From: Metabacillus niabensis
GTDB taxonomy: Bacteria; Bacillota; Bacilli; Bacillales; Bacillaceae
Assembly (NCBI RefSeq): GCF_020524345.1
Contig: NZ_JAIVLH010000001.1
Location: 186,001-250,000 of the forward strand
Direction: 5' to 3'
Length of the DNA: 64,000 bases
The first letter of the stretch is position 1. Every line of letters begins with the position of its first letter. Below, in pieces: positions 40,194-48,250 of the stretch. Below the pieces are notes generated by a model that was given only the letters and a program-made list of their open reading frames with translations, was not told the origin of the DNA and searched no databases. The position numbers and the translations under genes were made by a program.

Positions 40194-40298
40194 ATTTGAA
40201 ATCTTCTCTTAAATGACGGCGACTATTTACAATCTAAATACATAACTACAATCCGATAAGACAAACTATGTATTAGAAGTTGAAGGGGAGTAGTTGTT

Positions 40299-41588
40299 AT
40301 GTCAAAAATGAAGAAGATTATTGGTGATGTAGATGTCAGTAAGGATTTGGTTTTATTATTGGTGATTGGTGGATTGTATTCATTAAGTATTGCGCTTTCT
40401 AATACGTTTGTGAATGTTTACTTATGGAAACAATCAGGAAAGTTTATTGACTTGGCCATATATAATTTATCAATAGTGGTCATGCAACCTCTAACATTTA
40501 TCTTTGCAGGTAGATTAGCTAAAAAAATTGACCGTGTAATTGTTTTAAGACTTGGAGTTATTTTCTTAGCTGCATTCTTCTTAATTGTCCTCATGATTGG
40601 AGGCTCTGCTGCAAAGTTTCTCTTTCTCTTAGGTGGTACATTAGGGATAGGGTATGGTTTCTATTGGCTTGCATTCAATGTTTTAACATTTGAAATTACA
40701 GAACCTGAAACGAGGGATTTTTTTAATGGATTTTTAGGAGTCATGAACTCCACAGCAGGAATGGTTGGTCCGATCGTTGCAGGCTTTGTTATTTCCAGGT
40801 TAAAAAATTTTACTGGTTACACAACAATCTTCACCATTTCTCTCATTTTGTTTTCAGGTGCAGTAGTGCTTAGCTTTTTTTTAAAGAGAAGAAAAGCAGA
40901 AGGAGATTATATATTAGCGCGAATTTTCCATGAAAGGAAAACCAATAAAAATTGGGGGCTTATTACCAGAGCACATTTCTTTCAAGGTTTACGTGAAGGA
41001 ACTTTTGCTTTTGTAATTGGTGTATTTGTTTTTATTTCTACCGGAAGTGAATTGGCATTAGGAACTTTTGGTTTGGTTAATTCCGCGGTTGCTTTTCTGG
41101 GCTATTATCTTGCGACAAGAGTGATAAAGAAAACGAAGCGCAAACGTTTCATACTAATTGGTGGGACGTTACTGTATGTTTCGATTTTCTTAATACTTTT
41201 TGATGTGACCTATCAAAGATTACTTATTTATGGAGCACTTATTGCAATTGGCTACCCAATGTTACTCGTTCCATACATGTCCTTAACATATGACGTTATA
41301 GGAAAAGCATGGAGTGCTGCCAAGGCGAGAATTGAATATATTGTCGTAAAAGAGATTTTTCTTAATGCAGGAAGAATTGTTTCAATAGTTGGATTTATTA
41401 TTGCTATTTCTTTCTTTGATGAAAAACAAAGTATTCCGGTTTTACTTGCAATTATTGGTGCGGGACACTTTGTTATCTACTTTTTTGTAAAACATGTTCA
41501 TCTGAAAGAAAGTGATAAAAGCATTGAGCACACAGGGCATAAACCAGTTTTAAAAAACAATCTTGTTGATGGTGATAGTAGTGGGTAA
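40299..41588 (+). CDS. yqgE: MFS transporter (YqgE-like)
   Basis: A 429-residue major facilitator superfamily protein with about twelve membrane segments in two bundles joined by a basic cytosolic loop (FFLKRRKAEGDYILARIFHERKTNK, split here as about residues 190-215). The substrate is unknown. The ATG at 40299 follows GAAGGGGAG. The C-terminal about 25 residues are polar. In B. subtilis pbpA follows yqgE; here a 491-nt non-coding gap leads straight to pstS. Confidence 0.88.
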   Translation: MSKMKKIIGDVDVSKDLVLLLVIGGLYSLSIALSNTFVNVYLWKQSGKFIDLAIYNLSIVVMQPLTFIFAGRLAKKIDRVIVLRLGVIFLAAFFLIVLMIGGSAAKFLFLLGGTLGIGYGFYWLAFNVLTFEITEPETRDFFNGFLGVMNSTAGMVGPIVAGFVISRLKNFTGYTTIFTISLILFSGAVVLSFFLKRRKAEGDYILARIFHERKTNKNWGLITRAHFFQGLREGTFAFVIGVFVFISTGSELALGTFGLVNSAVAFLGYYLATRVIKKTKRKRFILIGGTLLYVSIFLILFDVTYQRLLIYGALIAIGYPMLLVPYMSLTYDVIGKAWSAAKARIEYIVVKEIFLNAGRIVSIVGFIIAISFFDEKQSIPVLLAIIGAGHFVIYFFVKHVHLKESDKSIEHTGHKPVLKNNLVDGDSSG

Positions 41589-42079
41589 AGGGGAAACTTA
41601 CATTCGATTTTCCCCTATGTTAAATTCATCAGGGTATTTACTTTTTGTTTAATGTTATTAATTTTTCTTCTTCCCCCTTCAATTATAGATGAGATTCTTT
41701 TTGATTAAGACAAGTATATTTCCCCCTATTGCTTCATCATCTATCGGCTGTTTAGGTGAAGAAGATACTTCATAATCCAGCTTTATTTTTCATTTTTAAA
41801 TTTCTTCTTTCTAAAGTTACAATTAATTCTTTTCCCCAATTTCGTCCGACTTTTCCTCAAGTTGAAGTGTTTCTGTCAAACAATTCCTACAATCATTTTC
41901 TTATTAACTTCCATTATTTATGTTTAATACACGTGCATGCCCCCTATCAAACAAAATGTGACAATCTCCACCACGAATTTACAAAACCTTTACATTTGCT
42001 TAAAACGCCATTAATACTCAAGCGTTATTCTATTACTCGTAGGACAAAACAAAAAACATTCTTTAGGGGGAATATGGCA
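41589..42079. other. Non-coding gap between yqgE and pstS
   Basis: 491 nt without a supportable gene. Near 41589-41616 a weak AGGGGAAA/TTTCCCCT inverted repeat may end yqgE transcription. From about 41640 to 41950 the plus strand is strongly pyrimidine-rich, unlike the purine-rich coding strands around it; the complementary strand has only very short ORFs (7-12 codons). The right end (41978-42031) holds the PhoP box and promoter of pstS. It may be a decayed minus-strand gene or an antisense RNA region; neither is shown. Confidence 0.6.
41978..42016 (+). promoter_or_regulatory. PhoP box of the pst operon
   Basis: Four hexamers with exact 5-nt spacers: TTTACA (41978-41983), TTTACA (41989-41994), TTAAAA (42000-42005) and TTAATA (42011-42016). 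This is the 11-bp-period direct repeat bound by phosphorylated PhoP in bacilli. A -10-like TATTCT lies at 42026-42031, replacing a normal -35 promoter. It predicts induction of pstS on phosphate starvation. Confidence 0.88.
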
Positions 42080-43072
42080 ATGAAAAGCTTTAAGAGCTTA
42101 GTATTACTTTTAGTAATGGGAATTTTAGTAGTATTCGCAGCAGCATGTGGCAATGGAGCATCTACAGAAGAAGAACCAAACACTGGATCAGGAGATTCAA
42201 ATGAAGAAGAAACTGCATTAGAAGGTAGCGTTGTAATAGATGGATCAGGTACAGTTTATCCTTTTATGGCAAAAATGGCAGAAAATTATATGACTGAAAA
42301 TGAAGAAGTTTCCGTTGAAGTAAGCCGTGCAGGTACTTCTGCTGGTTTTGAAAAGTTTCTAGTAGCTGAAAACGGAACAGATTTCAACGATGCATCACGT
42401 GAAATCAAAGATGAAGAAGCGGCTAAAGCAGAAGAACTAGGTATTGAATACAAAGAATTCCAAGTTGCTCTTGATGGTTTAACATTTGTTATTAACAAAG
42501 AAAACGATTGGGCTACAGAAATGACTCAAGAAGAAGTAGTTAAGATCTTCCTTGCTGAAGGTGGAGTAACTAAATGGTCAGATATCAACCCTGAATGGCC
42601 AGCTGAAGAAATTAAGCCAATGGGTCCTAACGAAAACCATGGTACAAACGAATTCATGTTTGAAACTATTATGGAAGAAAAAGACTTTGTTGATTCTGTA
42701 AATTTACAACAAGAATATTCTACTCTTGTAGATCTTGTTTCTAAAGATAAAAATGCTATTGCATTCTTTGGTTATGGTTACTACGACAGCAATAAAGACA
42801 AGCTAAATGCTGTAAATGTTGACTTTGGTAATGGTCCTGTTGCTCCAAGTTTAGATACTATCGGTTTGGATGATGCAGCAGCTTATAAACCATTTACTCG
42901 CCCAGTCTTCACATATTTAAATGTTGGAATGGCAAAAGAGAAGCCTCAAGTGCTTGATTATGCAATCTATGCTATGGAAAATGCTCAAACTGTAGCTTCA
43001 GAAACTGGATTCGCTCCATTAAAAGATGAAGTAATTCAAGAGTCTATCAGCTTCCTAGAAGGATTAAAATAA
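42080..43072 (+). CDS. pstS: Phosphate-binding lipoprotein PstS
   Basis: A 330-residue substrate-binding lipoprotein. The signal peptide ends at a lipobox (VVFAAAC, Cys near residue 21) followed by an acidic Gly/Ser/Glu linker. The phosphate-binding loops are DGSGTVYPF, SRAGTSAGFEKF and NENHGTNEF. It delivers Pi to PstCA. ATG 42080 places AGGGGG about 9 nt upstream; 42074 (two codons longer) is possible. The open frame back to 41756 is not coding. A large hairpin separates it from pstC. Confidence 0.95.
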   Translation: MKSFKSLVLLLVMGILVVFAAACGNGASTEEEPNTGSGDSNEEETALEGSVVIDGSGTVYPFMAKMAENYMTENEEVSVEVSRAGTSAGFEKFLVAENGTDFNDASREIKDEEAAKAEELGIEYKEFQVALDGLTFVINKENDWATEMTQEEVVKIFLAEGGVTKWSDINPEWPAEEIKPMGPNENHGTNEFMFETIMEEKDFVDSVNLQQEYSTLVDLVSKDKNAIAFFGYGYYDSNKDKLNAVNVDFGNGPVAPSLDTIGLDDAAAYKPFTRPVFTYLNVGMAKEKPQVLDYAIYAMENAQTVASETGFAPLKDEVIQESISFLEGLK

Positions 43073-43098
43073 TCATAATTATTGCTTTTCCTATTCAC

Positions 43099-43150
43099 AG
43101 AAGATGAGAAGTTGATGAGAAGATTAGCTTCTCATCTTCTTATGTGTTTC
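43099..43150 (+). repeat. Strong hairpin between pstS and pstC
   Basis: AGAAGATGAGAAG (43099-43111) pairs perfectly with CTTCTCATCTTCT (43138-43150), 13 bp, with no T run. It is well placed to protect the pstS 3' end or limit readthrough, so that PstS is made in excess of the membrane parts; mRNA processing of the pst operon is known in B. subtilis. Confidence 0.8.
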
Positions 43151-43226
43151 CTCTACTAATATAAACTACTAAAAAATTTCACCTCCCCCAAATAAAATAA
43201 ATGGAGGATGAAAGGGGTTTTCGATC

Positions 43227-44159
43227 TTGGATAACAAAGAAAGCATCCGTGACATGATTGAAAAAAAGAGAAGCTCTACAAATCTAACTTCTGTCACAGA
43301 AAAGGTTATGCCTAAATTTTTATTAGCTATTGCGACGATATCAATCCTTACAACTCTTGGTATAGTTATTACTTTATTAACTGAAACAATAAACTTTTTC
43401 AAAGATGTTCCTTTTTTAGACTTTTATACAGGAACTATATTAAATCCACTAGGTGATGATGCACAATTTGGTGTACTTCCATTGCTGACAGGGACGATTT
43501 ACTCTACTGTAATAGCAATGTTTGTGGCTATTCCTGTTGGTTTAATGGCAGCCATTTTCTTAAGTGAGTATGCTTCCGATAAAGTACGAAGAATATTAAA
43601 ACCAATACTTGAAATTCTTGCTGGTATTCCTACAATTGTATATGGTTTCTTTGCATATACTTTTGTAACACCTTTATTGAGATCCTTTATTCCAGCTTTA
43701 GATCCAACAAATATCCTAAGTCCTGGTATTGTAATGGGGATAATGATTATTCCTATGGTAGCCTCACTTTCTGAGGATGCAATGAGTTCTGTCCCTAACT
43801 CAATGCGAGAAGGAGCTCTTGCTCTTGGTTCAACAAAACTTGAAGTGACTTGGAAAGTTGTTATTCCAGCAGCTATATCCGGAGTGATTGCTTCATTTGT
43901 ATTAGGGATTTCTCGTGCTATTGGTGAAACAATGATTGTCGCTATAGCAAGCGGAAGTAACAAAGACTTTACGTTTGATCTTACACAATCAATGCAGACG
44001 ATGACTGCTTATATCGTTGAAGTAACTGGAGGGGAAGCTCCTGCTGGTTCAACTATTTACTATAGTTTATACGCTGTCGCAATGACTTTGTTTGTATTTA
44101 CACTCATTATGAACCTCGTTGCCCAGTATATTTCTCGTAAATATAGGGAGGAGTATTGA
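43227..44159 (+). CDS. pstC: Phosphate ABC transporter permease PstC
   Basis: A 310-residue permease with six main membrane segments and the cytosolic EAA-type loop (MREGALALGSTKLEVTWKVVIPAA). It forms the phosphate channel with PstA. The TTG start at 43227 follows GAAAGGGG by 9 nt. Its stop lies 2 nt before the pstA ATG, so the two are coupled. Confidence 0.95.
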   Translation: MDNKESIRDMIEKKRSSTNLTSVTEKVMPKFLLAIATISILTTLGIVITLLTETINFFKDVPFLDFYTGTILNPLGDDAQFGVLPLLTGTIYSTVIAMFVAIPVGLMAAIFLSEYASDKVRRILKPILEILAGIPTIVYGFFAYTFVTPLLRSFIPALDPTNILSPGIVMGIMIIPMVASLSEDAMSSVPNSMREGALALGSTKLEVTWKVVIPAAISGVIASFVLGISRAIGETMIVAIASGSNKDFTFDLTQSMQTMTAYIVEVTGGEAPAGSTIYYSLYAVAMTLFVFTLIMNLVAQYISRKYREEY

Positions 44160-44161
44160 TT

Positions 44162-45046
44162 ATGAAGTATGTAAATGTCGAACAAGTACAAAAGAAAATG
44201 GGATCACGTCTATTTGCAAATAATCTTGCAAAAGGGCTTTTCCTATTAGCAACACTTTTCGGATTAGTCATATTATTAACATTAATCTATAGAGTATACT
44301 CAGATAGCATTGGATGGATCGATTTTCAGTTTATTACAAGTAAGCTCTCAACAACCGCAGAACGAGCAGGAATTATGGGTGCAATTGCAGGGACTTTATG
44401 GTTAATGGTTGTCGTTGCTCCAGTTACGATGTTTTTAGGAGTTGGAACAGCCATTTATTTAGAGGAATACGCAAAGAATGGAAAATTAAAATCTATTATT
44501 CAAACGAATATTTCTAACTTGGCCGGTGTACCTTCTGTTGTATTCGGTATCTTAGGCTTAACTGTGTTTGTACGTAGTTTTGAATTAGGAAACATAGTGC
44601 TTGCCGGTGGCCTAACGATGTCTTTATTGGTTCTTCCAATCGTTGTCGTTGCAAGCCAGGAAGCTATTCGTGCTGTTCCACAGTATTTAAGAGAAGCATC
44701 ATACGGAATGGGAGCTACTAAGTGGCAAACAATAAAAAACATTGTCTTGCCGGCAGCAATTCCCGGTATTTTAACTGGTTTAATACTCTCCCTTTCAAGA
44801 GCTATAGGTGAAACAGCTCCACTTGTTGTTATTGGTATTCCAGCTTTGTTAATTCCACTCCCAGATGGAATTTTTGATAAATTCACAGTGTTACCAATGC
44901 AAATTTATTACTGGACTGTTGATTCAGCACTTGTGGCTGAGTATGCAAATCTTGCTGCTGCAACAATTGTTGTTCTTTTAATCGTATTATTCTTAATGAA
45001 TTCAATTGCAATTATCATTAGAAATAAGTTTCAAAATAGATTTTAA
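44162..45046 (+). CDS. pstA: Phosphate ABC transporter permease PstA
   Basis: A 294-residue permease, six membrane segments, EAA loop [27 protein letters not shown] 44162 has GGAGG 8 nt upstream; an in-frame TTG at 44156 overlaps the pstC stop and is less likely. pstB follows after 20 nt. Confidence 0.95.
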   Translation: MKYVNVEQVQKKMGSRLFANNLAKGLFLLATLFGLVILLTLIYRVYSDSIGWIDFQFITSKLSTTAERAGIMGAIAGTLWLMVVVAPVTMFLGVGTAIYLEEYAKNGKLKSIIQTNISNLAGVPSVVFGILGLTVFVRSFELGNIVLAGGLTMSLLVLPIVVVASQEAIRAVPQYLREASYGMGATKWQTIKNIVLPAAIPGILTGLILSLSRAIGETAPLVVIGIPALLIPLPDGIFDKFTVLPMQIYYWTVDSALVAEYANLAAATIVVLLIVLFLMNSIAIIIRNKFQNRF

Positions 45047-45066
45047 TTTTCGGGGGGTTTTTAACA

Positions 45067-45894
45067 ATGGCAGTATTATCCGAACGTGAAAAGAAAAAAG
45101 TAACGAATATAGATAGAGACGTAAATCAAGTAGATAATAAGAAAATTGTTTATGAAACGAAAGATTTAAACTTATGGTATGGTGGGGACCAGGCATTAAA
45201 AAACATTAATCTTTCCATTTATGAAAATGAAGTTACAGCAATTATCGGTCCTTCTGGTTGTGGTAAATCAACATTTATAAAAACGTTAAACAGAATGGTT
45301 GAGTTAATACCTGTTGTTCGTATTTCAGGAGATATTAGGTATAGAGAAAAAAGTATATTAGATAAAAGCTATACGGTTGAAGATTTAAGAACAAGGGTAG
45401 GTATGGTTTTTCAGAAACCTAACCCATTCCCGAAATCGATATATGATAATATAGCATATGGACCTCGAATTCATGGTATAAAAAATAAAGCTATTTTAGA
45501 TGAGATTGTTGAGAGAAGTTTACGTGGAGCAGCAATCTGGAATGAAGTAAAAGATCGATTAAAAGAAAATGCTTATGGGCTTTCGGGAGGGCAACAACAA
45601 CGTTTATGTATTGCTCGCTGTTTAGCGATTGAGCCAGATGTAATATTAATGGATGAACCAACTTCAGCTCTTGATCCAATATCAACTCTTAAGGTAGAGG
45701 AATTAATTCAAGATTTGAAAAAAGATTATAGTATAATCATCGTTACACACAACATGCAACAAGCTGCTCGAATTTCGGATAAAACAGCGTTTTTTCTAAA
45801 TGGAGAAGTTATTGAATTTGATGTAACCGATAAAATCTTTTCAAATCCAGAAGATAATAGAACAGAGGATTATATAACAGGTCGATTTGGATAA
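45067..45894 (+). CDS. pstB: Phosphate ABC transporter ATP-binding protein PstB
   Basis: A 275-residue ABC ATPase with Walker [10 protein letters not shown], signature LSGGQQQRL, Walker [14 protein letters not shown] and H-loop VTHN. The first about 25 residues are a polar extension. It energises Pi import. B. subtilis has two pstB genes here; this window has one. GGGGGG precedes the ATG. A terminator follows at 45902. Confidence 0.96.
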   Translation: MAVLSEREKKKVTNIDRDVNQVDNKKIVYETKDLNLWYGGDQALKNINLSIYENEVTAIIGPSGCGKSTFIKTLNRMVELIPVVRISGDIRYREKSILDKSYTVEDLRTRVGMVFQKPNPFPKSIYDNIAYGPRIHGIKNKAILDEIVERSLRGAAIWNEVKDRLKENAYGLSGGQQQRLCIARCLAIEPDVILMDEPTSALDPISTLKVEELIQDLKKDYSIIIVTHNMQQAARISDKTAFFLNGEVIEFDVTDKIFSNPEDNRTEDYITGRFG

Positions 45895-45901
45895 ACAAAA
45901 T

Positions 45902-45938
45902 GTCGTGCATTTTTGAAGGTGCACGACTATTTTGTTTT
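45902..45938 (+). terminator. Terminator after pstB
   Basis: GTCGTGCA (45902-45909) pairs with TGCACGAC (45920-45927), with a T-rich tail. Confidence 0.85.
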
Positions 45939-46012
45939 AAATAGTTATTGGTAGTTTTATGATAGTACTGTTTGGGAAATATATAACAGTATGTATATAG
46001 GAGGTAATGAAT

Positions 46013-46669
46013 ATGGGTGTCAGAGAGAAATTTGATTTTGATTTGAAAAATTTAAGAGATAAATTAATTGAATTAGGTAGTTTAACAGAAGTTGCATTAA
46101 CAAAATCAATAAATGCACTTGAAAATCAAGATATTGAAGAAGCGTTACAAATCATTGAAGATGATTATAGAGTGGATGATCTGGACGAAGAAATCAATGA
46201 TTTGGCAATTCTTTTAATCGCCAAACAACAACCCGTTGCAACAGACTTACGTCGAGTCATCGTAGCCATTAAGATTTCCAGTGATATTGAAAGGATGGCG
46301 GACTTTGCTGTAAATATTGCAAAATCTACAATTCGAATTGGTGACGAGCCATTAGTTAAACCTATTCATAACATCAGAAAAATGCATGAAATAGCAACAA
46401 AAATGTTATCACTTTCTATTAAGGCATTTAATGAAGAAGATCTTGTATTAGCAAAAGAGGTAGCTGATATGGACGACCAGGTTGATGACCTTTATGGAGA
46501 AACGATTAAGGATATTCTTTATTTGATGGAGAAAAAAGATCATCTTCAACAATTAACTCAGCTTTCCTTTATATGTCGTTATATCGAAAGAACAGCTGAT
46601 CATGCAACAAATATTTCTGAAAGTATCATGTATCTCATTAAAGGTCAAAGATATGACCTAAATAGTTAA
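46013..46669 (+). CDS. phoU: Phosphate signalling protein PhoU
   Basis: A 218-residue all-helical protein with two PhoU repeats, each with the metal-binding pattern (SDIERMADFAVNIA and RYIERTADHATNISE). PhoU restrains Pst activity and phosphate signalling to the sensor kinase in many bacteria. ATG 46013 has AGGAGG 8 nt upstream; 46007 is too close. The gene is absent at this site in B. subtilis 168 as I recall it. A terminator between pstB and phoU suggests partial separation. Confidence 0.94.
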   Translation: MGVREKFDFDLKNLRDKLIELGSLTEVALTKSINALENQDIEEALQIIEDDYRVDDLDEEINDLAILLIAKQQPVATDLRRVIVAIKISSDIERMADFAVNIAKSTIRIGDEPLVKPIHNIRKMHEIATKMLSLSIKAFNEEDLVLAKEVADMDDQVDDLYGETIKDILYLMEKKDHLQQLTQLSFICRYIERTADHATNISESIMYLIKGQRYDLNS

Positions 46670-46704
46670 TAAGAAAAATATAAATTGGTTTATGAACCAA
46701 AATA

Positions 46705-46740
46705 AAAAAAGCTAAGAAGATGTTCTTCTTAGCTTTTATC
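46705..46740. terminator. Bidirectional terminator between phoU and yqzC
   Basis: GCTAAGAAGA with its complement around 46711-46733, flanked by A and T runs. It serves the convergent genes; the yqzC stop overlaps its right edge. Confidence 0.9.
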
Positions 46741-47251
46741 TAGTAATTGCTTCAGCAAGCTGTTGGAAAGTCATGCCTTTTTGAACCTCAAATGTTCCTA
46801 ACTGCACCTGTGTATGATAATTATTTTTGATTAAGTACTGATCAAATTCAAAGGAGTCAGAAATAATCGCATTTTCTTCTAGTAGATCAGAAACTTCACT
46901 TGTCGTCATACCAGCTTTTATTGTTACTTTATATTTTATAACTTCTTCTTTCTTTTCTTCAGTTTCTTTTGTTGGTTCTGTATTTTCTGTTGTTTCTTCT
47001 TTAGGAGTTTCTTCAGTCGCTTTCTCAGTTACTTCAGCATTTTTTGTTGCTAATAATTCTTCATATTCATCAATTGAAATGGCTGTTTGCTGGTTGCTGG
47101 TTAAGAATTGTTCAACTTCCTTTTCGGAGAGCTCTTTTTGTTCAGCGTTAGCCTCTGTTTGTTGATCACCTGAAAAAAGATAGGTTCCACCAAGTACAGA
47201 GGTTGCTACGATCATACCTGCTGCAAATGCCTGAAAGCCTGTCTTACTCAT
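46736..47251 (-). CDS. yqzC: YqzC-like protein with an MltG-type LysM-like domain
   Basis: A 171-residue protein with an N-terminal signal or anchor (residues 8-27), a long Glu/Thr/Lys-rich linker (about 30-108), and a C-terminal about 60-residue domain. The domain (VTIKAGMTTSEVSDLLEENAII to QLGTFEVQKGMTFQQLAEAI) resembles the LysM-like part of MltG/YceG transglycosylases. The catalytic domain of MltG is absent. A cell-wall role is inferred. Its ATG overlaps the yqzD end by 4 nt. Confidence 0.82.
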   Translation of the reverse strand: MSKTGFQAFAAGMIVATSVLGGTYLFSGDQQTEANAEQKELSEKEVEQFLTSNQQTAISIDEYEELLATKNAEVTEKATEETPKEETTENTEPTKETEEKKEEVIKYKVTIKAGMTTSEVSDLLEENAIISDSFEFDQYLIKNNYHTQVQLGTFEVQKGMTFQQLAEAITR

Positions 47252-47616
47252 GTTAATACCCTCTCATTCTTTTCAACAATTAATTTTACTTCTTCTACAG
47301 TAGTTGCTTCTGATAATGCTATAGCTTCAATAGACATTCCTTGTCGATACTTAGCAAGTATACGAGTAGGGTTTCCTTTTTCCTCTTCTTGGATCGAACT
47401 GTTTTGTTCTTTTAATGGTGCGTCATTTTGTAGTAACTCTTCTTCCACAATTCGCATTTTCTTTTTAAGCTTATAGATCTCTTGCATAGCAGACAATTGA
47501 AGATGGTCCAATTCCTGTTCAAGTTCTTTTACATTGTCGCGTTGGAAGAAAGATACACCGATAAGCGCAATGCTTATAATAAACAAAATGATAATCATTA
47601 TAATCATACTTTTCAC
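47248..47616 (-). CDS. yqzD: YqzD-like membrane protein
   Basis: A 122-residue protein with an N-terminal membrane helix (MIIMIIILFIISIALIGV), a coiled coil (NVKELEQELDHLQLSAMQ, about 28-65) and a C-terminal helix-turn-helix-like segment (ILAKYRQGMSIEAIALSEA). Function unknown. GAAGGTG precedes the ATG on the minus strand. It is co-transcribed with yqzC by a 4-nt overlap, suggesting the two act together at the membrane. Confidence 0.82.
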   Translation of the reverse strand: MKSMIIMIIILFIISIALIGVSFFQRDNVKELEQELDHLQLSAMQEIYKLKKKMRIVEEELLQNDAPLKEQNSSIQEEEKGNPTRILAKYRQGMSIEAIALSEATTVEEVKLIVEKNERVLT

Positions 47617-47785
47617 CTTCTTAGATTATTTCCCTCTACCTTTATATCATAAATCTGCAATTGAAAGAAGTGATATTTTGTAGAAATTGTAGTTTTTTGA
47701 CGATATTTCTTTTTTAAACATTTAACCGTAATATTTTAATCATGTTAAGATAAAGAGAACATGATGACGAAAGAAGAGGTACTAT

Positions 47786-48250
47786 ATGAGCTCCCGATCT
47801 TATGATAATGTCGAACAATATATTGTACGTGAACAGACATCTATTTCTGTCGATTATATTGAAATTATTCCATATCCAAACCATATTATCATCTCATGGA
47901 ACATTATCTCCTCAACTCAAAATCTCCTTACAGACATTCTAAATGAAGACTTTCGTGATTTATTATGTAAGGTTAATTTAATTAGAGTAAAAAAGAATAA
48001 AGAACGATTAACGATTAATATTAGAGGAAGTAATGGCATAATTGAGTTTAGCTCTTTAGTAAAAGGAAAATATTATTGTGAGTTAGTAGTAGTAAATTCA
48101 CAAAATGAAACAATTACAATAAAAAAATCAACATCAGTTATTATTACTACTAACCATATAGAACCTAAGAATCAAGATTGGATGCAAGTATTAACGAAAA
48201 ATACTAATAGTTGGTATACTTCTTTCTCCGGGTACACAGTATATGAATAA
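47786..48250 (+). CDS. DUF4912-like protein coupled to a glycosyltransferase
   Basis: A 154-residue protein that I cannot name firmly. The pattern (HIIISWNI, CKVNLIRV, GIIEFSSLVKGKYYCELVVV) resembles the beta-sandwich DUF4912 domain, which in Firmicutes often sits beside glycosyltransferases. It has no signal peptide. AGAGGT precedes the ATG. It overlaps the glycosyltransferase gene by 8 nt, so the two are probably made together. It occupies the position of B. subtilis yqgL. Confidence 0.7.
   Translation: MSSRSYDNVEQYIVREQTSISVDYIEIIPYPNHIIISWNIISSTQNLLTDILNEDFRDLLCKVNLIRVKKNKERLTINIRGSNGIIEFSSLVKGKYYCELVVVNSQNETITIKKSTSVIITTNHIEPKNQDWMQVLTKNTNSWYTSFSGYTVYE

Noticed and set aside
41589-41616. 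AGGGGAAA/TTTCCCCT as a yqgE terminator
   Set aside because: Stem is short with no T run; mentioned only as a weak possibility in the gap description.
41756-42079. Upstream in-frame extension of pstS
   Set aside because: It would place about 108 residues before a perfect lipoprotein signal peptide and would cross the PhoP box and promoter.
43499-43963. 154-codon open frame on the minus strand inside pstC
   Set aside because: Antisense shadow of a clear permease gene; no ribosome binding site and no recognisable protein.
44500-44886. 128-codon open frame on the minus strand inside pstA
   Set aside because: Antisense shadow of pstA; same codon-bias artefact as in pstC.
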